From positions 1 to 64,000 of the forward strand of contig NZ_LQPJ01000064.1 in NCBI RefSeq assembly GCF_002101785.1: a DNA stretch of 64,000 nucleotides. Direction: 5' to 3'. Below, in pieces: positions 11,331 to 22,320 of the stretch. Both the position numbers and the translations under genes were made by a program. Within the stretch, counting starts at the first letter, position 1, and every line of letters starts with the position of its first letter. Under the pieces are notes generated by a model. It had not been told where the DNA came from and ran no database searches. It saw only the letters and a list, made by a program, of their open reading frames with translations. The DNA is from Mycobacterium palustre (GTDB taxonomy: Bacteria > Actinomycetota > Actinomycetes > Mycobacteriales > Mycobacteriaceae).

Positions 11331-11636
11331 ATGGTTGTTATGTCAGCGCCCACCAAACCGGGCACTACAGGACAACGCGAGTCGGCTCCCGTAGACGCCA
11401 CGGCGACTCCGTGGGTCACGATCGTGTGGGACGACCCGGTCAACCTGATGAGTTACGTGACCTATGTGTTCCAGAAGTTGTTCGGCTACAGCGAGCCGCA
11501 CGCCACCAAGCTGATGCTGCAGGTGCACAACGAAGGCAAGGCGGTGGTGTCGGCCGGTAGCCGAGAATCCATGGAAGTCGACGTGTCCAAGCTGCACGCC
11601 GCCGGTTTGTGGGCGACGATGCAGCAGGACCGGTGA
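11331..11636 (+). CDS. clpS: ATP-dependent Clp protease adaptor ClpS
   Basis: 101 residues. ClpS delivers N-end-rule substrates to the ClpC1-ClpP protease. The core [20 protein letters not shown] carries the DDPVN signature, followed by [17 protein letters not shown] and the family's terminal block. The ATG at 11331 gives [11 protein letters not shown], which aligns with the H37Rv start; an upstream GTG at 11322 would add three residues. It heads a long plus-strand run of closely spaced genes. Confidence 0.96.
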   Translation: MVVMSAPTKPGTTGQRESAPVDATATPWVTIVWDDPVNLMSYVTYVFQKLFGYSEPHATKLMLQVHNEGKAVVSAGSRESMEVDVSKLHAAGLWATMQQDR

Positions 11637-11661
11637 GTTCCGAGGTCGTCCGGGACTTTCT

Positions 11662-12243
11662 GTGCGCAAATGGAAGCGCGTCGAGACCGCCAACGGTCCA
11701 CGTTTTCGGTCCGCCTTGGCGTCCCACGAGGCGGCGCTGCTCAAGAACCTCGTCACCGCGATGATCGGCCTGCTCGACGAGCGTGAATCGTCAGCGCCCG
11801 CAGACGAACTCGAGCAGATCACCGGGATCAAAACGGGCAACTCCGAACCGCCCCGAGACCCGACGCTGCGGCGGCTGCTGCCGGACTTCTTCCGGCCGGA
11901 CGCCGACGACCCGTTGACCGGCGAGAGCCCCGAAAGCCTCAACGCCGCCCTGCGCAGCCTGCACGAGCCGGAGATCATCGACGCCAAACGCGTTGCGGCG
12001 CAGCAGCTGTTGGACACCGTCCCGGACAACGGCGGGCGGTTCGAGCTGACCGAGGGCCAGGCGAACGCCTGGATCGCCGCGGTCAACGACATCAGGTTGA
12101 CGCTGGGGGTGATGCTCGACATCGGGCCGGAAGGGCCGGAGCGCCTGCCGGCCGACCACCCGCTGGCCGTGCACTTCGACGTCTACCAGTGGCTGACCGT
12201 GCTGCAGGAATACCTCGTCCTGGTGCTGATGGGGTCCCGATGA
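11662..12243 (+). CDS. DUF2017 family protein (Rv1332-like)
   Basis: 193 residues from a GTG (MRKWKRVETANGPRF). The body has acidic helical segments and the conserved DVYQWLTVLQEYLVLVLMG close to the C-terminus, typical of DUF2017, a family that nearly always follows clpS in actinobacteria. H37Rv annotation calls the orthologue a possible transcriptional regulator, but I see no helix-turn-helix. It sits 25 bases after clpS and 19 before the peptidase gene; it could act with the Clp system, which is inference from position only. Confidence 0.88.
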   Translation: MRKWKRVETANGPRFRSALASHEAALLKNLVTAMIGLLDERESSAPADELEQITGIKTGNSEPPRDPTLRRLLPDFFRPDADDPLTGESPESLNAALRSLHEPEIIDAKRVAAQQLLDTVPDNGGRFELTEGQANAWIAAVNDIRLTLGVMLDIGPEGPERLPADHPLAVHFDVYQWLTVLQEYLVLVLMGSR

Positions 12244-12262
12244 CCCCGACGGCGGCGGTGCG

Positions 12263-13294
<1,032 letters not shown>

Positions 13295-13306
13295 GGGGAG
13301 GAAGAC

Positions 13307-13720
13307 GTGCTGGTGATCCGCGCCGACCTGGTCGAGGCGATCGTCGACCACGCGCGCCGCGACCACCCCGACGAGGCCTGCGGCGTCCTAGCCGGCCCGG
13401 AAGGCTCGGACCGCCCGGAGCGTCACATCCCGATGCTTAACGCCGAGCGCTCGCCGACGTTCTACCGGTTCGACTCGGGCGAGCAGCTCAAGGTGTGGCG
13501 GTCGATGGAGGATTCGGGGGAGGCTCCGATCGTCATCTATCACTCGCACACCGCGACCGAGGCGTATCCGAGCCGGACCGACGTCAACCTCGCCTCCGAG
13601 CCCGACGCGCACTACGTGCTGGTGTCCACCCGCGACCCGGACCGCCACGAGCTGCGCAGCTACCGCATCGTCGACGGCGCGGTCAGCGAGGAACCTGTCA
13701 CCATCGTCGAGGACTACTAG
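13307..13720 (+). CDS. mec: Mec (Mec+) zinc metalloprotease that releases cysteine from CysO
   Basis: 137 residues with a JAMM/MPN+ motif: Glu in HPDEACGVLAG, then HSHTATEAYPSRTD providing His79, His81 and Asp92. In M. tuberculosis the orthologue hydrolyses the CysO-cysteine adduct made by CysM. GTG start at 13307 with an upstream AGGGGAGGA ribosome site. It lies directly before cysO and cysM, forming the three-gene cysteine module. Confidence 0.95.
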   Translation: MLVIRADLVEAIVDHARRDHPDEACGVLAGPEGSDRPERHIPMLNAERSPTFYRFDSGEQLKVWRSMEDSGEAPIVIYHSHTATEAYPSRTDVNLASEPDAHYVLVSTRDPDRHELRSYRIVDGAVSEEPVTIVEDY

Positions 13721-13730
13721 AAAGGCTCAC

Positions 13731-14003
13731 ATGAGCGTCACCGTCTCGATCCCGACCATCCTGCGGCCCCACACCGGCGGCGAGAAGCGCGTCTCGGCGA
13801 GCGGCGACACGCTGGGCGCGGTGATCAGCGACCTGGAGGCCAACTACTCGGGGATCTCCGAGCGCCTGATCGATAACGGCAAGCTGCATCGCTTCGTCAA
13901 CATCTACGTCAACGACGAGGACGTGCGGTTCTCCGGCGGCCTGGACACCTCGATCGCCGACGGCGACTCGGTCACCATCCTGCCCGCGGTGGCGGGTGGG
14001 TAA
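13731..14003 (+). CDS. cysO: Sulfur-carrier protein CysO (ThiS/MoaD fold)
   Basis: 90 residues ending VTILPAVAGG. The C-terminal Gly-Gly is the site of thiocarboxylation, and the fold is a ubiquitin-like beta-grasp. CysO-COSH is the sulfur donor for CysM. The ATG at 13731 follows an AGAAAGG ribosome site 11 bases after mec; it ends 9 bases before cysM. Confidence 0.96.
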   Translation: MSVTVSIPTILRPHTGGEKRVSASGDTLGAVISDLEANYSGISERLIDNGKLHRFVNIYVNDEDVRFSGGLDTSIADGDSVTILPAVAGG

Positions 14004-15633
<1,630 letters not shown>

Positions 15634-15637
<4 letters not shown>

Positions 15638-16449
15638 GCTCGCCATTGGCTCCCGTCGGGGTCTTCGACTCCGGCGTCGGGGGGCTGACCGTCGCGCGGG
15701 CGATCATCGACCAGCTGCCCGACGAGGACATCGTCTACGTCGGTGACACCGCCAACGGCCCCTACGGTCCGTTGCGCATCCCCGAGGTCCGCGCGCACGC
15801 GCTGGCCATCGGCGACGATTTGGTCGACCGCGGCGTCAAGGCGCTGGTGATCGCCTGCAACACGGCGTCGGCGGCGTGCCTGCGCGACGCCCGCGAACGC
15901 TACGACGTTCCCGTCGTCGAGGTGATCCTGCCGGCGGTGCGCCGGGCGGTCGCCACCACCCGCAACGGGCGCATCGGCGTCATCGGCACCAAGGCGACGA
16001 TCGCCTCGCACGCCTACCAGGACGCGTTCGCCGCCGCCCGCGACACCGAGGTCACCGCGGTGGCGTGCCCGCGTTTCGTCGACTTCGTCGAGCGCGGCGT
16101 GACGAGCGGGCGGCAGGTGCTCGGGCTGGCGGAGGGCTACCTGGAGCCGCTGCAGCGTGCGCAGGTCGACACCCTGGTGCTCGGTTGCACGCACTATCCG
16201 CTGCTGTCGGGGCTGATCCAGCTGGCGATGGGCGACAACGTCACGCTGGTGTCCAGCGCCGAGGAAACCGCCAAGGAATTGGTCCGGGTGCTGACCGAGG
16301 AGGACCTGCTGCGTCCCCATGAGGCGCCGCCGGCCACCCGCGTGTTCGAGGCGACCGGGGACCCCGAAGCGTTCACCAAACTCGCGGCGCGTTTCCTGGG
16401 GCCCGCGGTGACGGGTGTGCAGCCCGTCCACCGCTCCGGCGTGCGTTAG
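15634..16449 (+). CDS. murI: Glutamate racemase MurI
   Basis: 271 residues. It supplies D-glutamate for peptidoglycan. The two catalytic cysteines are Cys75 in [10 protein letters not shown] and Cys185 in [11 protein letters not shown]; Asp12 is in [11 protein letters not shown]. The ATG at 15634 overlaps the rhomboid stop, which argues for translational coupling; the open frame further upstream is a shadow of the rhomboid gene. Confidence 0.96.
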
Positions 16450-16522
16450 CCCGGAGAGATTCGTCACACCAAAGCGGCGATGTTTTCTCCATCGCGCTGT
16501 CGGGCATGGCACAGTGGTGTGC

Positions 16523-17287
16523 GTGCGAATTACGGTGCTCGGCTGCTCCGGCAGCGTTGTGGGTCCGGATTCGCCTGCATCGGGTTATCTGCTCCGGGCG
16601 CCGGATACCCCGCCGTTGGTGCTCGACTTCGGCGGCGGTGTTCTCGGCGCGCTGCAGCGCTACGCCGACCCGGGTTCGGTGAACGTGCTGCTGTCCCATC
16701 TGCACGCCGATCACTGCCTGGACATGCCCGGCCTGTTCGTGTGGCGTCGCTACCACCCGAAAAAGCCGGCCGGAAAGCAATTGCTGTACGGGCCGAGCGA
16801 CACCTGGTCTCGGTTGGGGGCCGCGTCGTCGCCCTACGGCGGCGAAATCGACGACTGCTCGGACATTTTCGACGTCCACCACTGGGTCGACGGCGAGGCG
16901 GTGACGTTCGGCCCGCTCAAGGTGGTGCCGCGGGTGGTCGCCCACCCCACCGAGTCCTACGGCTTGCGCATCACCGATTCCAGCGGCGCGTCGTTCGTCT
17001 ACAGCGGCGACACCGGCATGTGCGATCAACTCGTCGAGCTGGCCCGCGACGCCGACGTCTTTCTGTGTGAGGCCTCTTGGACCCATGCCGCCGACCGGCC
17101 GCCGGCCCTGCACATGTCCGGCACCGAGGCGGGCCGGGTCGCCAAACAGGCCGGCGTGCGCGAGTTGTTGCTCACCCACATTCCGCCGTGGACCTCGCGG
17201 GAGGACGTCATCAGCGAGGCCAAGGCCGAGTTCGACGGTCCCGTGCACGCGGTGGTGTGCGGCGAAACGTTCGACGTCCGCCGCTAG
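16523..17287 (+). CDS. Metallo-beta-lactamase-fold hydrolase (Rv1339-like, probable cyclic nucleotide phosphodiesterase)
   Basis: The core begins VRITVLGCSGSVVGPDSPAS. The metal-binding motif is SHLHADHCLDMPGLF, with further ligands in VVAHPTE, YSGDTGMCDQ and LLLTHIPPW. The H37Rv orthologue Rv1339 has been reported to lower cAMP, which suggests a phosphodiesterase role. The start is uncertain: GTGs at 16514, 16517 and 16523 are in frame and the frame stays open to 16415. I took the one immediately before the conserved beta strand. It lies 73 bases after murI. Confidence 0.87.
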   Translation: MRITVLGCSGSVVGPDSPASGYLLRAPDTPPLVLDFGGGVLGALQRYADPGSVNVLLSHLHADHCLDMPGLFVWRRYHPKKPAGKQLLYGPSDTWSRLGAASSPYGGEIDDCSDIFDVHHWVDGEAVTFGPLKVVPRVVAHPTESYGLRITDSSGASFVYSGDTGMCDQLVELARDADVFLCEASWTHAADRPPALHMSGTEAGRVAKQAGVRELLLTHIPPWTSREDVISEAKAEFDGPVHAVVCGETFDVRR

Positions 17288-17321
17288 GAAAGGGTCTGAG
17301 CGCTCGCGTTAGGGTTGGCGC

Positions 17322-18101
17322 GTGTCCAAACGAGAAGACGGCCGCCTCGACGACGAGCTTCGCCCGGTGGTCATCACCCGCGGATTCACCGACCACCCGG
17401 CGGGTTCGGTCCTGATCGAATTCGGCCACACCAAGGTCATGTGCACGGCGAGCGTCACCGAGGGGGTTCCCCGCTGGCGCAAGGGATCCGGGCTCGGTTG
17501 GCTCACGGCCGAATACGCGATGTTGCCGTCGGCCACCCACACCCGCTCCGACCGCGAATCCGTCAAGGGCCGGCTAAGCGGGCGCACGCAGGAGATCAGC
17601 CGGCTGATCGGCCGGTCGCTGCGGGCCTGCATCGACCTAAGGGCGTTGGGGGAGAACACGATTGCCGTCGACTGCGACGTGTTGCAGGCCGACGGCGGTA
17701 CCCGCACCGCGGCCATCACGGGGGCCTATGTCGCACTCGCCGACGCGGTGACCTACCTGTCGGCGGCGGGCAAGCTTTCCGATCCGCGGCCGCTGTCGTG
17801 TGCCATCGCCGCGGTCAGCGTGGGCGTCGTCGACGGCAGGATTCGGGTGGACCTGCCGTATGAAGAAGACGCCCGCGCCGAGGTGGACATGAACGTCGTC
17901 GCCACCGACACCGGGACGCTGGTGGAGGTCCAGGGCACCGGCGAGGGCGCGACGTTCCCGCGGTCGACGCTGGACAAATTGCTCGACGTCGCGCTGGCCG
18001 CCCTCGATCAGTTGTTCGCCGCCCAGCGCGAGGCGCTGGCGCTGCCGTACCCGGGCGTGTTGCCCGACGGGCCCCCGCCGCCGAAGGCGTTCGGCAGCTG
18101 A
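17322..18101 (+). CDS. rphA: Ribonuclease PH
   Basis: 259 residues, GTG start. A phosphorolytic 3'-5' exoribonuclease that trims tRNA 3' ends. Conserved blocks include [44 protein letters not shown] and [16 protein letters not shown]. It is followed after two bases by the rdgB frame, so the two are cotranscribed, as in H37Rv (Rv1340-Rv1341). Confidence 0.95.
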   Translation: MSKREDGRLDDELRPVVITRGFTDHPAGSVLIEFGHTKVMCTASVTEGVPRWRKGSGLGWLTAEYAMLPSATHTRSDRESVKGRLSGRTQEISRLIGRSLRACIDLRALGENTIAVDCDVLQADGGTRTAAITGAYVALADAVTYLSAAGKLSDPRPLSCAIAAVSVGVVDGRIRVDLPYEEDARAEVDMNVVATDTGTLVEVQGTGEGATFPRSTLDKLLDVALAALDQLFAAQREALALPYPGVLPDGPPPPKAFGS

Positions 18102-18103
18102 CC

Positions 18104-18784
18104 GTGCCAGACGGTGATGACCCGTCCCCAGCTCCGCGGGGTCCCCAGCGCCCGGCTTCGCCGGGCTTGCGATCATCACGCCTCTTGGTTGCCAGCCGCA
18201 ACCCCAAGAAGCTGGCCGAACTGCGCCGGGTGCTCGATGGCGCCGGGCTCTCGGGGCTGACGCTCGTGTCGCTCAACGATGTGCCGCCGTTCTACGAAGC
18301 GCCCGAAACCGGCGCGACCTTCGAGGACAACGCGCTGGCCAAGGCGCGCGATGCGTTCGCCGCGACGGGCCTGGCCTCGGTGGCCGACGACTCGGGGCTC
18401 GAGGTGGCCGCCCTCAACGGCATGCCCGGCGTGCTGTCGGCGCGTTGGTCGGGTAACCACGGCGACGACGCCGCCAACACCGCGCTGCTGCTGGCGCAGC
18501 TGCGCGAGGTTCCCGACTCGCGGCGGCGGGCGGCGTTTGTGTCCGCGTGCGCCCTGGTGTCGGCGGCCGGGGAGGTCGTCGTGCGCGGCTCGTGGCCGGG
18601 CAGCATCGCGCGGGAGGCGCGCGGTGACGGCGGGTTCGGCTACGACCCGGTGTTCATTCCGGAAGGCGGCGAGCGCACGGCCGCGGAGCTGAGCCCGGCG
18701 GAGAAGGACGCGGTGTCGCACCGGGGCCGCGCGCTGCGGCTGCTGCTTCCGGCGCTGCGGGCGCTTGCCGAGACGGACGCGTAA
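18104..18784 (+). CDS. rdgB: Non-canonical purine NTP pyrophosphatase (RdgB/HAM1)
   Basis: 226 residues as an open frame from the GTG at 18104. It removes ITP/XTP/dITP from the nucleotide pool. The conserved region starts LLVASRNPKKLAELRRVL, and contains FEDNALAKARDAF, VADDSGLEV, DGGFGYDPVF and DAVSHRGRAL. The first 26 residues (MPDGDDPSPAPRGPQRPASP...) have no counterpart in the H37Rv protein and are encoded by a palindromic insert (18114-18179). The true start may be the TTG at 18185. Either way the catalytic domain is complete. Confidence 0.93.
   Translation: MPDGDDPSPAPRGPQRPASPGLRSSRLLVASRNPKKLAELRRVLDGAGLSGLTLVSLNDVPPFYEAPETGATFEDNALAKARDAFAATGLASVADDSGLEVAALNGMPGVLSARWSGNHGDDAANTALLLAQLREVPDSRRRAAFVSACALVSAAGEVVVRGSWPGSIAREARGDGGFGYDPVFIPEGGERTAAELSPAEKDAVSHRGRALRLLLPALRALAETDA
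18114..18179. repeat. REP-like palindromic element between rphA and rdgB
   Basis: The terminal arms GTGATGA (18114-18120) and TCATCAC (18173-18179) are perfect inverted repeats. Inside are a 7-bp perfect stem with a TTC loop (GCCCGGC 18150-18156 / GCCGGGC 18160-18166) and a CCCC...GGGG stem (18126-18141). This 66-bp unit has the look of a dispersed mobile palindrome (REP or MITE) and is in frame with rdgB. Confidence 0.65.
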
Positions 18785-18821
18785 TCGCTTGCGCCGCAGG
18801 CCTTCCGGCGACGATCGAGTG

Positions 18822-19172
18822 TTAAAGCCCGAAGCGCTCCTTGACGTCCTTGGTCTGGAAGTGTTCGACGACGACGCCCAGCAGCGGGATGGTGCCCGAC
18901 AGCAGCACTCCGATCGTCTTGCCGATCGGCCACCTGACCTTGATCGCGAGATTGAAGGCGGCCAGCACGTAGACGAAATACACCCAGCCGTGCACAATTT
19001 CGATCCACCGGATCTCGTGGTGGAAGGCGAGATGCGAGACGATCTCGTAGCACAGGGCGATCAGCCAAAGCCCCGTCGTCCACGCCATGATCCGGTACCC
19101 GAGCAAGGCGGTGCGAATCTTGTCTGCGGGGGCTGCGGGCGCGGGCGTGCCGGGCGTCTCGGGTGTGGTCAT
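18822..19172 (-). CDS. DUF3817 family membrane protein (Rv1342c-like)
   Basis: 116 residues starting at the ATG at 19172 (MTTPETPGTPAPAAP). A Pro/Ala-rich cytoplasmic start is followed by three membrane segments: ALLGYRIMAWTTGLWLIAL, IVHGWVYFVYVLAAFNLAI and TIGVLLSGTIPLLGVVVEHF. The family is a small integral membrane protein of unknown role. Its start overlaps the lprD stop as ATGA, so it is translated in tandem with lprD. It converges with rdgB across a 37-base gap. Confidence 0.88.
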   Translation of the reverse strand: MTTPETPGTPAPAAPADKIRTALLGYRIMAWTTGLWLIALCYEIVSHLAFHHEIRWIEIVHGWVYFVYVLAAFNLAIKVRWPIGKTIGVLLSGTIPLLGVVVEHFQTKDVKERFGL

Positions 19173-19552
19173 GCGGTGGTCCTGTTCTCCTTCTCGGCGT
19201 CCTTCTTGGCGAGCTCGGCCAGATACGCGTTGTACTCCCGCAGCGCGGGATCGTCGGGCGGGGGGTGCACCGGCTTGGGCCGCTCCGGCAGCAGCCCGGG
19301 CGGTATCTCGGTCATCTCCCCGCTCCTGCGTGGTTCGGGCGGGTCCTCTTCGTAGCGCACGTATTTGCGGTACGCGTAGACGCAGAACCAGGCGAACAGG
19401 GGCCACTGCAGGGCATAGCCGAGGTTCTGAAAGGTGCCCGAGACGGACTGAAACCTGGTCCACTGCCACCACCCCAGGGCCAGGCAGCCGCAGGCCGCGA
19501 CGATCACCAAAGCGATCAGCGCGGGCCGGCGACGACGGGCGGTGGACACCAC
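19169..19552 (-). CDS. lprD: Membrane protein / putative lipoprotein LprD
   Basis: 127 residues if the GTG at 19552 is used (next GTG at 19549 gives the H37Rv length of 126). An Arg-rich start is followed by ALIALVIVAACGCLALGWW, with a lipobox-like VAAC, then a second hydrophobic stretch LGYALQWPLFAWFCVYAYR and a charged Pro-rich tail. The longer open frame to 19774 would read through the tRNA gene and is rejected. First gene of a two-gene operon with the DUF3817 gene. Confidence 0.85.
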   Translation of the reverse strand: MVSTARRRRPALIALVIVAACGCLALGWWQWTRFQSVSGTFQNLGYALQWPLFAWFCVYAYRKYVRYEEDPPEPRRSGEMTEIPPGLLPERPKPVHPPPDDPALREYNAYLAELAKKDAEKENRTTA

Positions 19553-19646
19553 TTGACCGTACCGCTCACGATTGTGGCCCGACGAATTCGTCTCGGGCAC
19601 GGTAGACGGCCTCGCGGGGCTTGCCGGGCGGTACGATCGGCACGCT

Positions 19647-19730
19647 GCGGGCGTGGCGAAATCGGTATACGCGCCGGTTTTAGGTGCCGGTGCTCGAAAG
19701 AGCGTGAGGGTTCGAGTCCCTCCGCCCGCA
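19647..19730 (+). tRNA. tRNA-Leu (anticodon UAG)
   Basis: The acceptor arms GCGGGCG (19647-19653) and CGCCCGC (19723-19729) pair perfectly, with discriminator A at 19730. The anticodon stem CCGGT/GCCGG holds loop TTTAGGT, giving UAG. A long variable arm (TGCTCGAAAGAGCGT) marks a class II tRNA, and the T arm GAGGG-TTCGAGT-CCCTC is intact. CCA is not encoded. This is the attachment site of the downstream element; insertion keeps the tRNA complete. Confidence 0.95.
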
Positions 19731-19731
19731 C
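19710..19731 (+). repeat. attL core (left copy of 22-bp attachment repeat)
   Basis: Covers the T arm and acceptor end of the tRNA-Leu, starting GTTCGAGTCC and ending CCGCAC. It is identical over 22 bases to 37547-37568. The bases on either side differ between the copies, so the identity block is sharply bounded. Confidence 0.92.
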
Positions 19732-19783
19732 CGGTGCGGTACAGGCATTCGCGCTGGTAGACACGGGTTTCCATGTTTGCTAG

Positions 19784-20938
19784 CTAACTCTCTGGCCGCC
19801 CCGTGGCCGCATTTTGGCCACAACTTGCGAGTAACTTTGGCGAGTCACAGTTATCTCCTGTGGCGTACCGGGCGTGCAGTGTGACCGCGACGGCATCGAG
19901 GTCGTCGTCGAACAGATCGGCGTAGGTGTCGAGCGTGATCTTGGCCGACTTGTGGCCGAGCATGCGTTGCAGCGCAAGCACGTTCACCCCGGCCGACACC
20001 GACAGCGACGCGCACGTATGCCGCAGATCGTGCGGAGTGACCTTCTGGACCTTCGCCCGCTTGACCGCCGCCTGAAACCAGCCCGTCGAAGACTTCGGCC
20101 GCTGAAGATAGCCGCCTTCCCGGCCCGCGAAGACCAGGTCGCCGGGCGCCTTTCCCTTGCACTGCCGGGACAACTCGTTCAGCACGAACTCGGGCACCGG
20201 CACCGACCGCGCCTGGCGGCCCTTCGTCGGGCCGACGGCATGCCTGACGCCGAGCTGCACGGCGTTCTCCGAAACCGTCAGCCGGCGACGCAAGAACTCC
20301 ACATCGGATACCCGCAACCCGATCGCCTCGCCCCACCGCAAACCGCAGTAGGCCAACACCAACACCAGCGCCCGATGCTCGCCGGATTCATCGGCCAGCC
20401 GGCGCACATCGTCAGCGGACAGGTAGACGTGGCGCCGGGCCGCCTTGCGAGGCAGACCCTCCACGCCCCTGGCCGGGTTGGCCGCCAGCCGCTTGCCCTT
20501 CACCGCGGCTGCGAGGATGCCCGCCAACACGCCGTGGGCCCGCAGCACGGTGGTCGCGCCCGCGCCCTTGGCGCCCATCCGTGCAATCCACGACTCGATG
20601 CCGAGCGCGTCAACGTCGGCCACACTGACCGAGCCCCACTCAGGCTCCACGTGCACCCGCCACGCGCTTTCCAGCATCCGGTAGTGCGATGGCGCGGTGG
20701 CCGGGGGCTTCTTATGCGCGAGCCAGTCGGTTGCCAGTTCGGCGACCGTGACTCGGCCAAGGGACGGCTTGATGTACGTCCCGGTCATCTTGTCGACCTC
20801 GACCGTGTTGGCGAACGCCTCGGCGTCCCTTTTCGTCCGAAAGCCACGTTTCGATGTCTCGCCGCGGCCGGGCGTGCGGTAGCGAACGCGGTAAAGCGTT
20901 GCACCGCTTGAGGTTTGATACTTGCTAATCGTCGCCAT
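19784..20938 (-). CDS. int: Phage-type tyrosine integrase
   Basis: 384 residues. An N-terminal arm-binding domain (MATISKYQTSSGATLYRVRY) and core-binding SAM-like region precede the catalytic domain. All catalytic residues are present: Arg201 in YCGLRWGEAIGL, Lys239 in GPTKGRQARS, His303 and Arg306 in PHDLRHTCAS, His329 in MLGHKSAKITL, and nucleophile Tyr339 in DTYADLF. It lies 53 bases from attL and should integrate and excise the element at the tRNA. Its last 12 codons overlap the left arm-type sites. The repressor gene lies 24 bases upstream on the same strand. Confidence 0.96.
   Translation of the reverse strand: MATISKYQTSSGATLYRVRYRTPGRGETSKRGFRTKRDAEAFANTVEVDKMTGTYIKPSLGRVTVAELATDWLAHKKPPATAPSHYRMLESAWRVHVEPEWGSVSVADVDALGIESWIARMGAKGAGATTVLRAHGVLAGILAAAVKGKRLAANPARGVEGLPRKAARRHVYLSADDVRRLADESGEHRALVLVLAYCGLRWGEAIGLRVSDVEFLRRRLTVSENAVQLGVRHAVGPTKGRQARSVPVPEFVLNELSRQCKGKAPGDLVFAGREGGYLQRPKSSTGWFQAAVKRAKVQKVTPHDLRHTCASLSVSAGVNVLALQRMLGHKSAKITLDTYADLFDDDLDAVAVTLHARYATGDNCDSPKLLASCGQNAATGRPES
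19793..19822. promoter_or_regulatory. Left integrase arm-type sites (three 8-bp repeats, 11-bp period)
   Basis: TGGCCGCC (19793), TGGCCGCA (19804) and TGGCCACA (19815) are spaced exactly 11 bases apart, one helical turn. The same array recurs at the right end in the same orientation. Arm sites for tyrosine integrases have this helically phased form. They fall inside the 3' end of int. Confidence 0.7.
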
Positions 20939-20962
20939 CAGTCGCGTCCCATCCTCGCCCGG

Positions 20963-21466
20963 CTAGTCTTCATCTCGATCGCGCACAAACTGCCTCACAT
21001 GCGGCTCGACACCAGACTCGACAAGGGTGATTTCGTCCAATCGCCACGATGGGAGCGCCCGCACAACAAACGCGATGAACGCACCGCGAGCACCGTCACG
21101 GGCACTGGCCGTCTTCTCGTCGAGCAACGGGGTCTCTGCCTGTAGCCACCGCCAAAGCCGGCGGCATTCAACACCGCCGTCCACGCCCGTGACCTCCACG
21201 ATGCGTTCGCCGGTCTCGCTAGCGGGCATCAGCAGTGAAATCGGCGAAACACCCAGGGCCACAGCCAAAGCCATCAGATCGTCAGCGTCGACACGGCGTT
21301 CGCCGGATTCGATTCGCCGCAGACCTAACGGCGGGATCTCGCGACCGATGTCAGCCAGGCGCCGACTCAGCTCCGCGTACGGAAGGCCGCGCTCCTCACG
21401 AAGGCGTTTCACGTTCTCGGTGAGGCTCCTGCCAGTCGGCCCGAGGTCTGACTTCTTGCCTGCCAC
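20963..21466 (-). CDS. XRE-family HTH repressor of the element
   Basis: 167 residues. The N-terminal half is a lambda-repressor-like HTH: SLTENVKRLREERGLPYAEL, then ADIGREIPPLGLRRIESGER and ALAVALGVSPISLLMP. The C-terminal half (WRWLQAETPLLDEKTAS...) shows no recognised domain; no Ser-Lys LexA-type cleavage motif is evident, so derepression may be by a protein partner, as in SaPI Stl, rather than by RecA. It is divergent from xis with the AGCGATC operator cluster between. Confidence 0.88.
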   Translation of the reverse strand: MAGKKSDLGPTGRSLTENVKRLREERGLPYAELSRRLADIGREIPPLGLRRIESGERRVDADDLMALAVALGVSPISLLMPASETGERIVEVTGVDGGVECRRLWRWLQAETPLLDEKTASARDGARGAFIAFVVRALPSWRLDEITLVESGVEPHVRQFVRDRDED

Positions 21467-21613
21467 CTACGCCACTGTATGGCATCAAAGATGAAGACTC
21501 AATAGCTTGATTGATTCGCCCAGCTCATCTATTGACCGCACACACCGCAAATGATAGAGATGTAATTCAAGCGATCATATCGATCGCTGAAGCGATCAAA
21601 GATGGAGGGGCAG
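21467..21613. promoter_or_regulatory. Divergent early control region with AGCGATC operators
   Basis: Between the repressor and xis. A palindrome AGCGATC-ATATC-GATCGCT spans 21570-21588 and a third AGCGATC half-site lies at 21591-21597, two helical turns from the first. The upstream part is AT-rich (TGATTGATTC, CAAATGATAGAGATGTAA). GGAGGGG at 21604-21610 is the ribosome site of xis. The likely ligand is the XRE repressor. Confidence 0.65.
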
Positions 21614-21832
21614 ATGTTAACGCTCGATGAGCTCCCAACACTCATCACCGCACCTGAGCTGGCCGAACTCATGCGAACCACAACGAACAGTCTCGCCCAA
21701 GACCGCTACCTCGGCCGCGGTGTGCCTTTCGTAAAGCATGGCCGCACGGTCCTCTACGCCAAGAGCGACGTCTTGGCGTACATCGAGCGGAACCGCTGCC
21801 GGCGCACCGACGACCCGAGAGGCGCGGCGTAA
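21614..21832 (+). CDS. Excisionase-like HTH protein
   Basis: 72 residues from the ATG at 21614, which follows GGAGGGG; the ATG at 21602 overlaps that site and is less likely. A winged-helix/MerR-type fold of the phage excisionase class: ITAPELAELMRTTTNSLAQD, then GVPFVKHGRTVLYAKSDVLAYIE. First gene of the rightward operon. It could direct excision with Int, act as an AlpA-like activator, or both. Confidence 0.85.
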   Translation: MLTLDELPTLITAPELAELMRTTTNSLAQDRYLGRGVPFVKHGRTVLYAKSDVLAYIERNRCRRTDDPRGAA

Positions 21833-22320
21833 TGATCGAGAAGAACCGGAATGGTCCACCCGACGTAAACGGCGGCCGGGCCCCGCATCAGGACCCGGCC
21901 GTCGAAGTTGAAGGGCCACCACAACCCATACCCAACGACGCCGATTCTAGCCTGCCCACTGCGGCCTCGACGAACGGCCGCCGCGTCTTCGTTCGCCCGG
22001 CCACGCCGAAACCTCTGCCGCGGATCTGCCCAACCGACGTCGCGGGGCAACTACGGGCACGGCGGGCAGCTTCGCGGCGCATGCCGCAGCACTGCAATCG
22101 TTGCGGCGCGCGAGATCCGATCAGCTGCCGCTGTTGGGAGCCGCAGCCCCCGCTCAGTGAGCACCAGGTCGACGCGTGGCGTGCCGCTATCGAGCGCACG
22201 CTGCCGATCGGACCTCCTGTTGTTGATCTTGAGGTGCTTCAGCGTCTCTGGCGCAATGGCGGATCTGATCGCGAGCTCGCCGAACGCGTCTGGACGCAGA
22301 CAGGCGGCCTCGTTGCCTGA
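21832..22320 (+). CDS. Hypothetical protein with a Cys-rich knuckle
   Basis: 162 residues, start overlapping the xis stop (TAATG). The N-terminal 60 residues are Pro/Asn-rich and probably disordered. MPQHCNRCGARDPISCRCWE holds four cysteines spaced for a zinc knuckle. The C-terminal helix includes DAWRAAIERTLPIGPPVVDL and ELAERVWTQTGG. Position directly before the RepA-like ATPase suggests a replication accessory role; I do not recognise the family. Confidence 0.7.
   Translation: MIEKNRNGPPDVNGGRAPHQDPAVEVEGPPQPIPNDADSSLPTAASTNGRRVFVRPATPKPLPRICPTDVAGQLRARRAASRRMPQHCNRCGARDPISCRCWEPQPPLSEHQVDAWRAAIERTLPIGPPVVDLEVLQRLWRNGGSDRELAERVWTQTGGLVA

Noticed and set aside
19553..19774. N-terminal extension of lprD through the tRNA
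   Set aside because: It would be translated from tRNA sequence; the shorter GTG start matches the known protein length.
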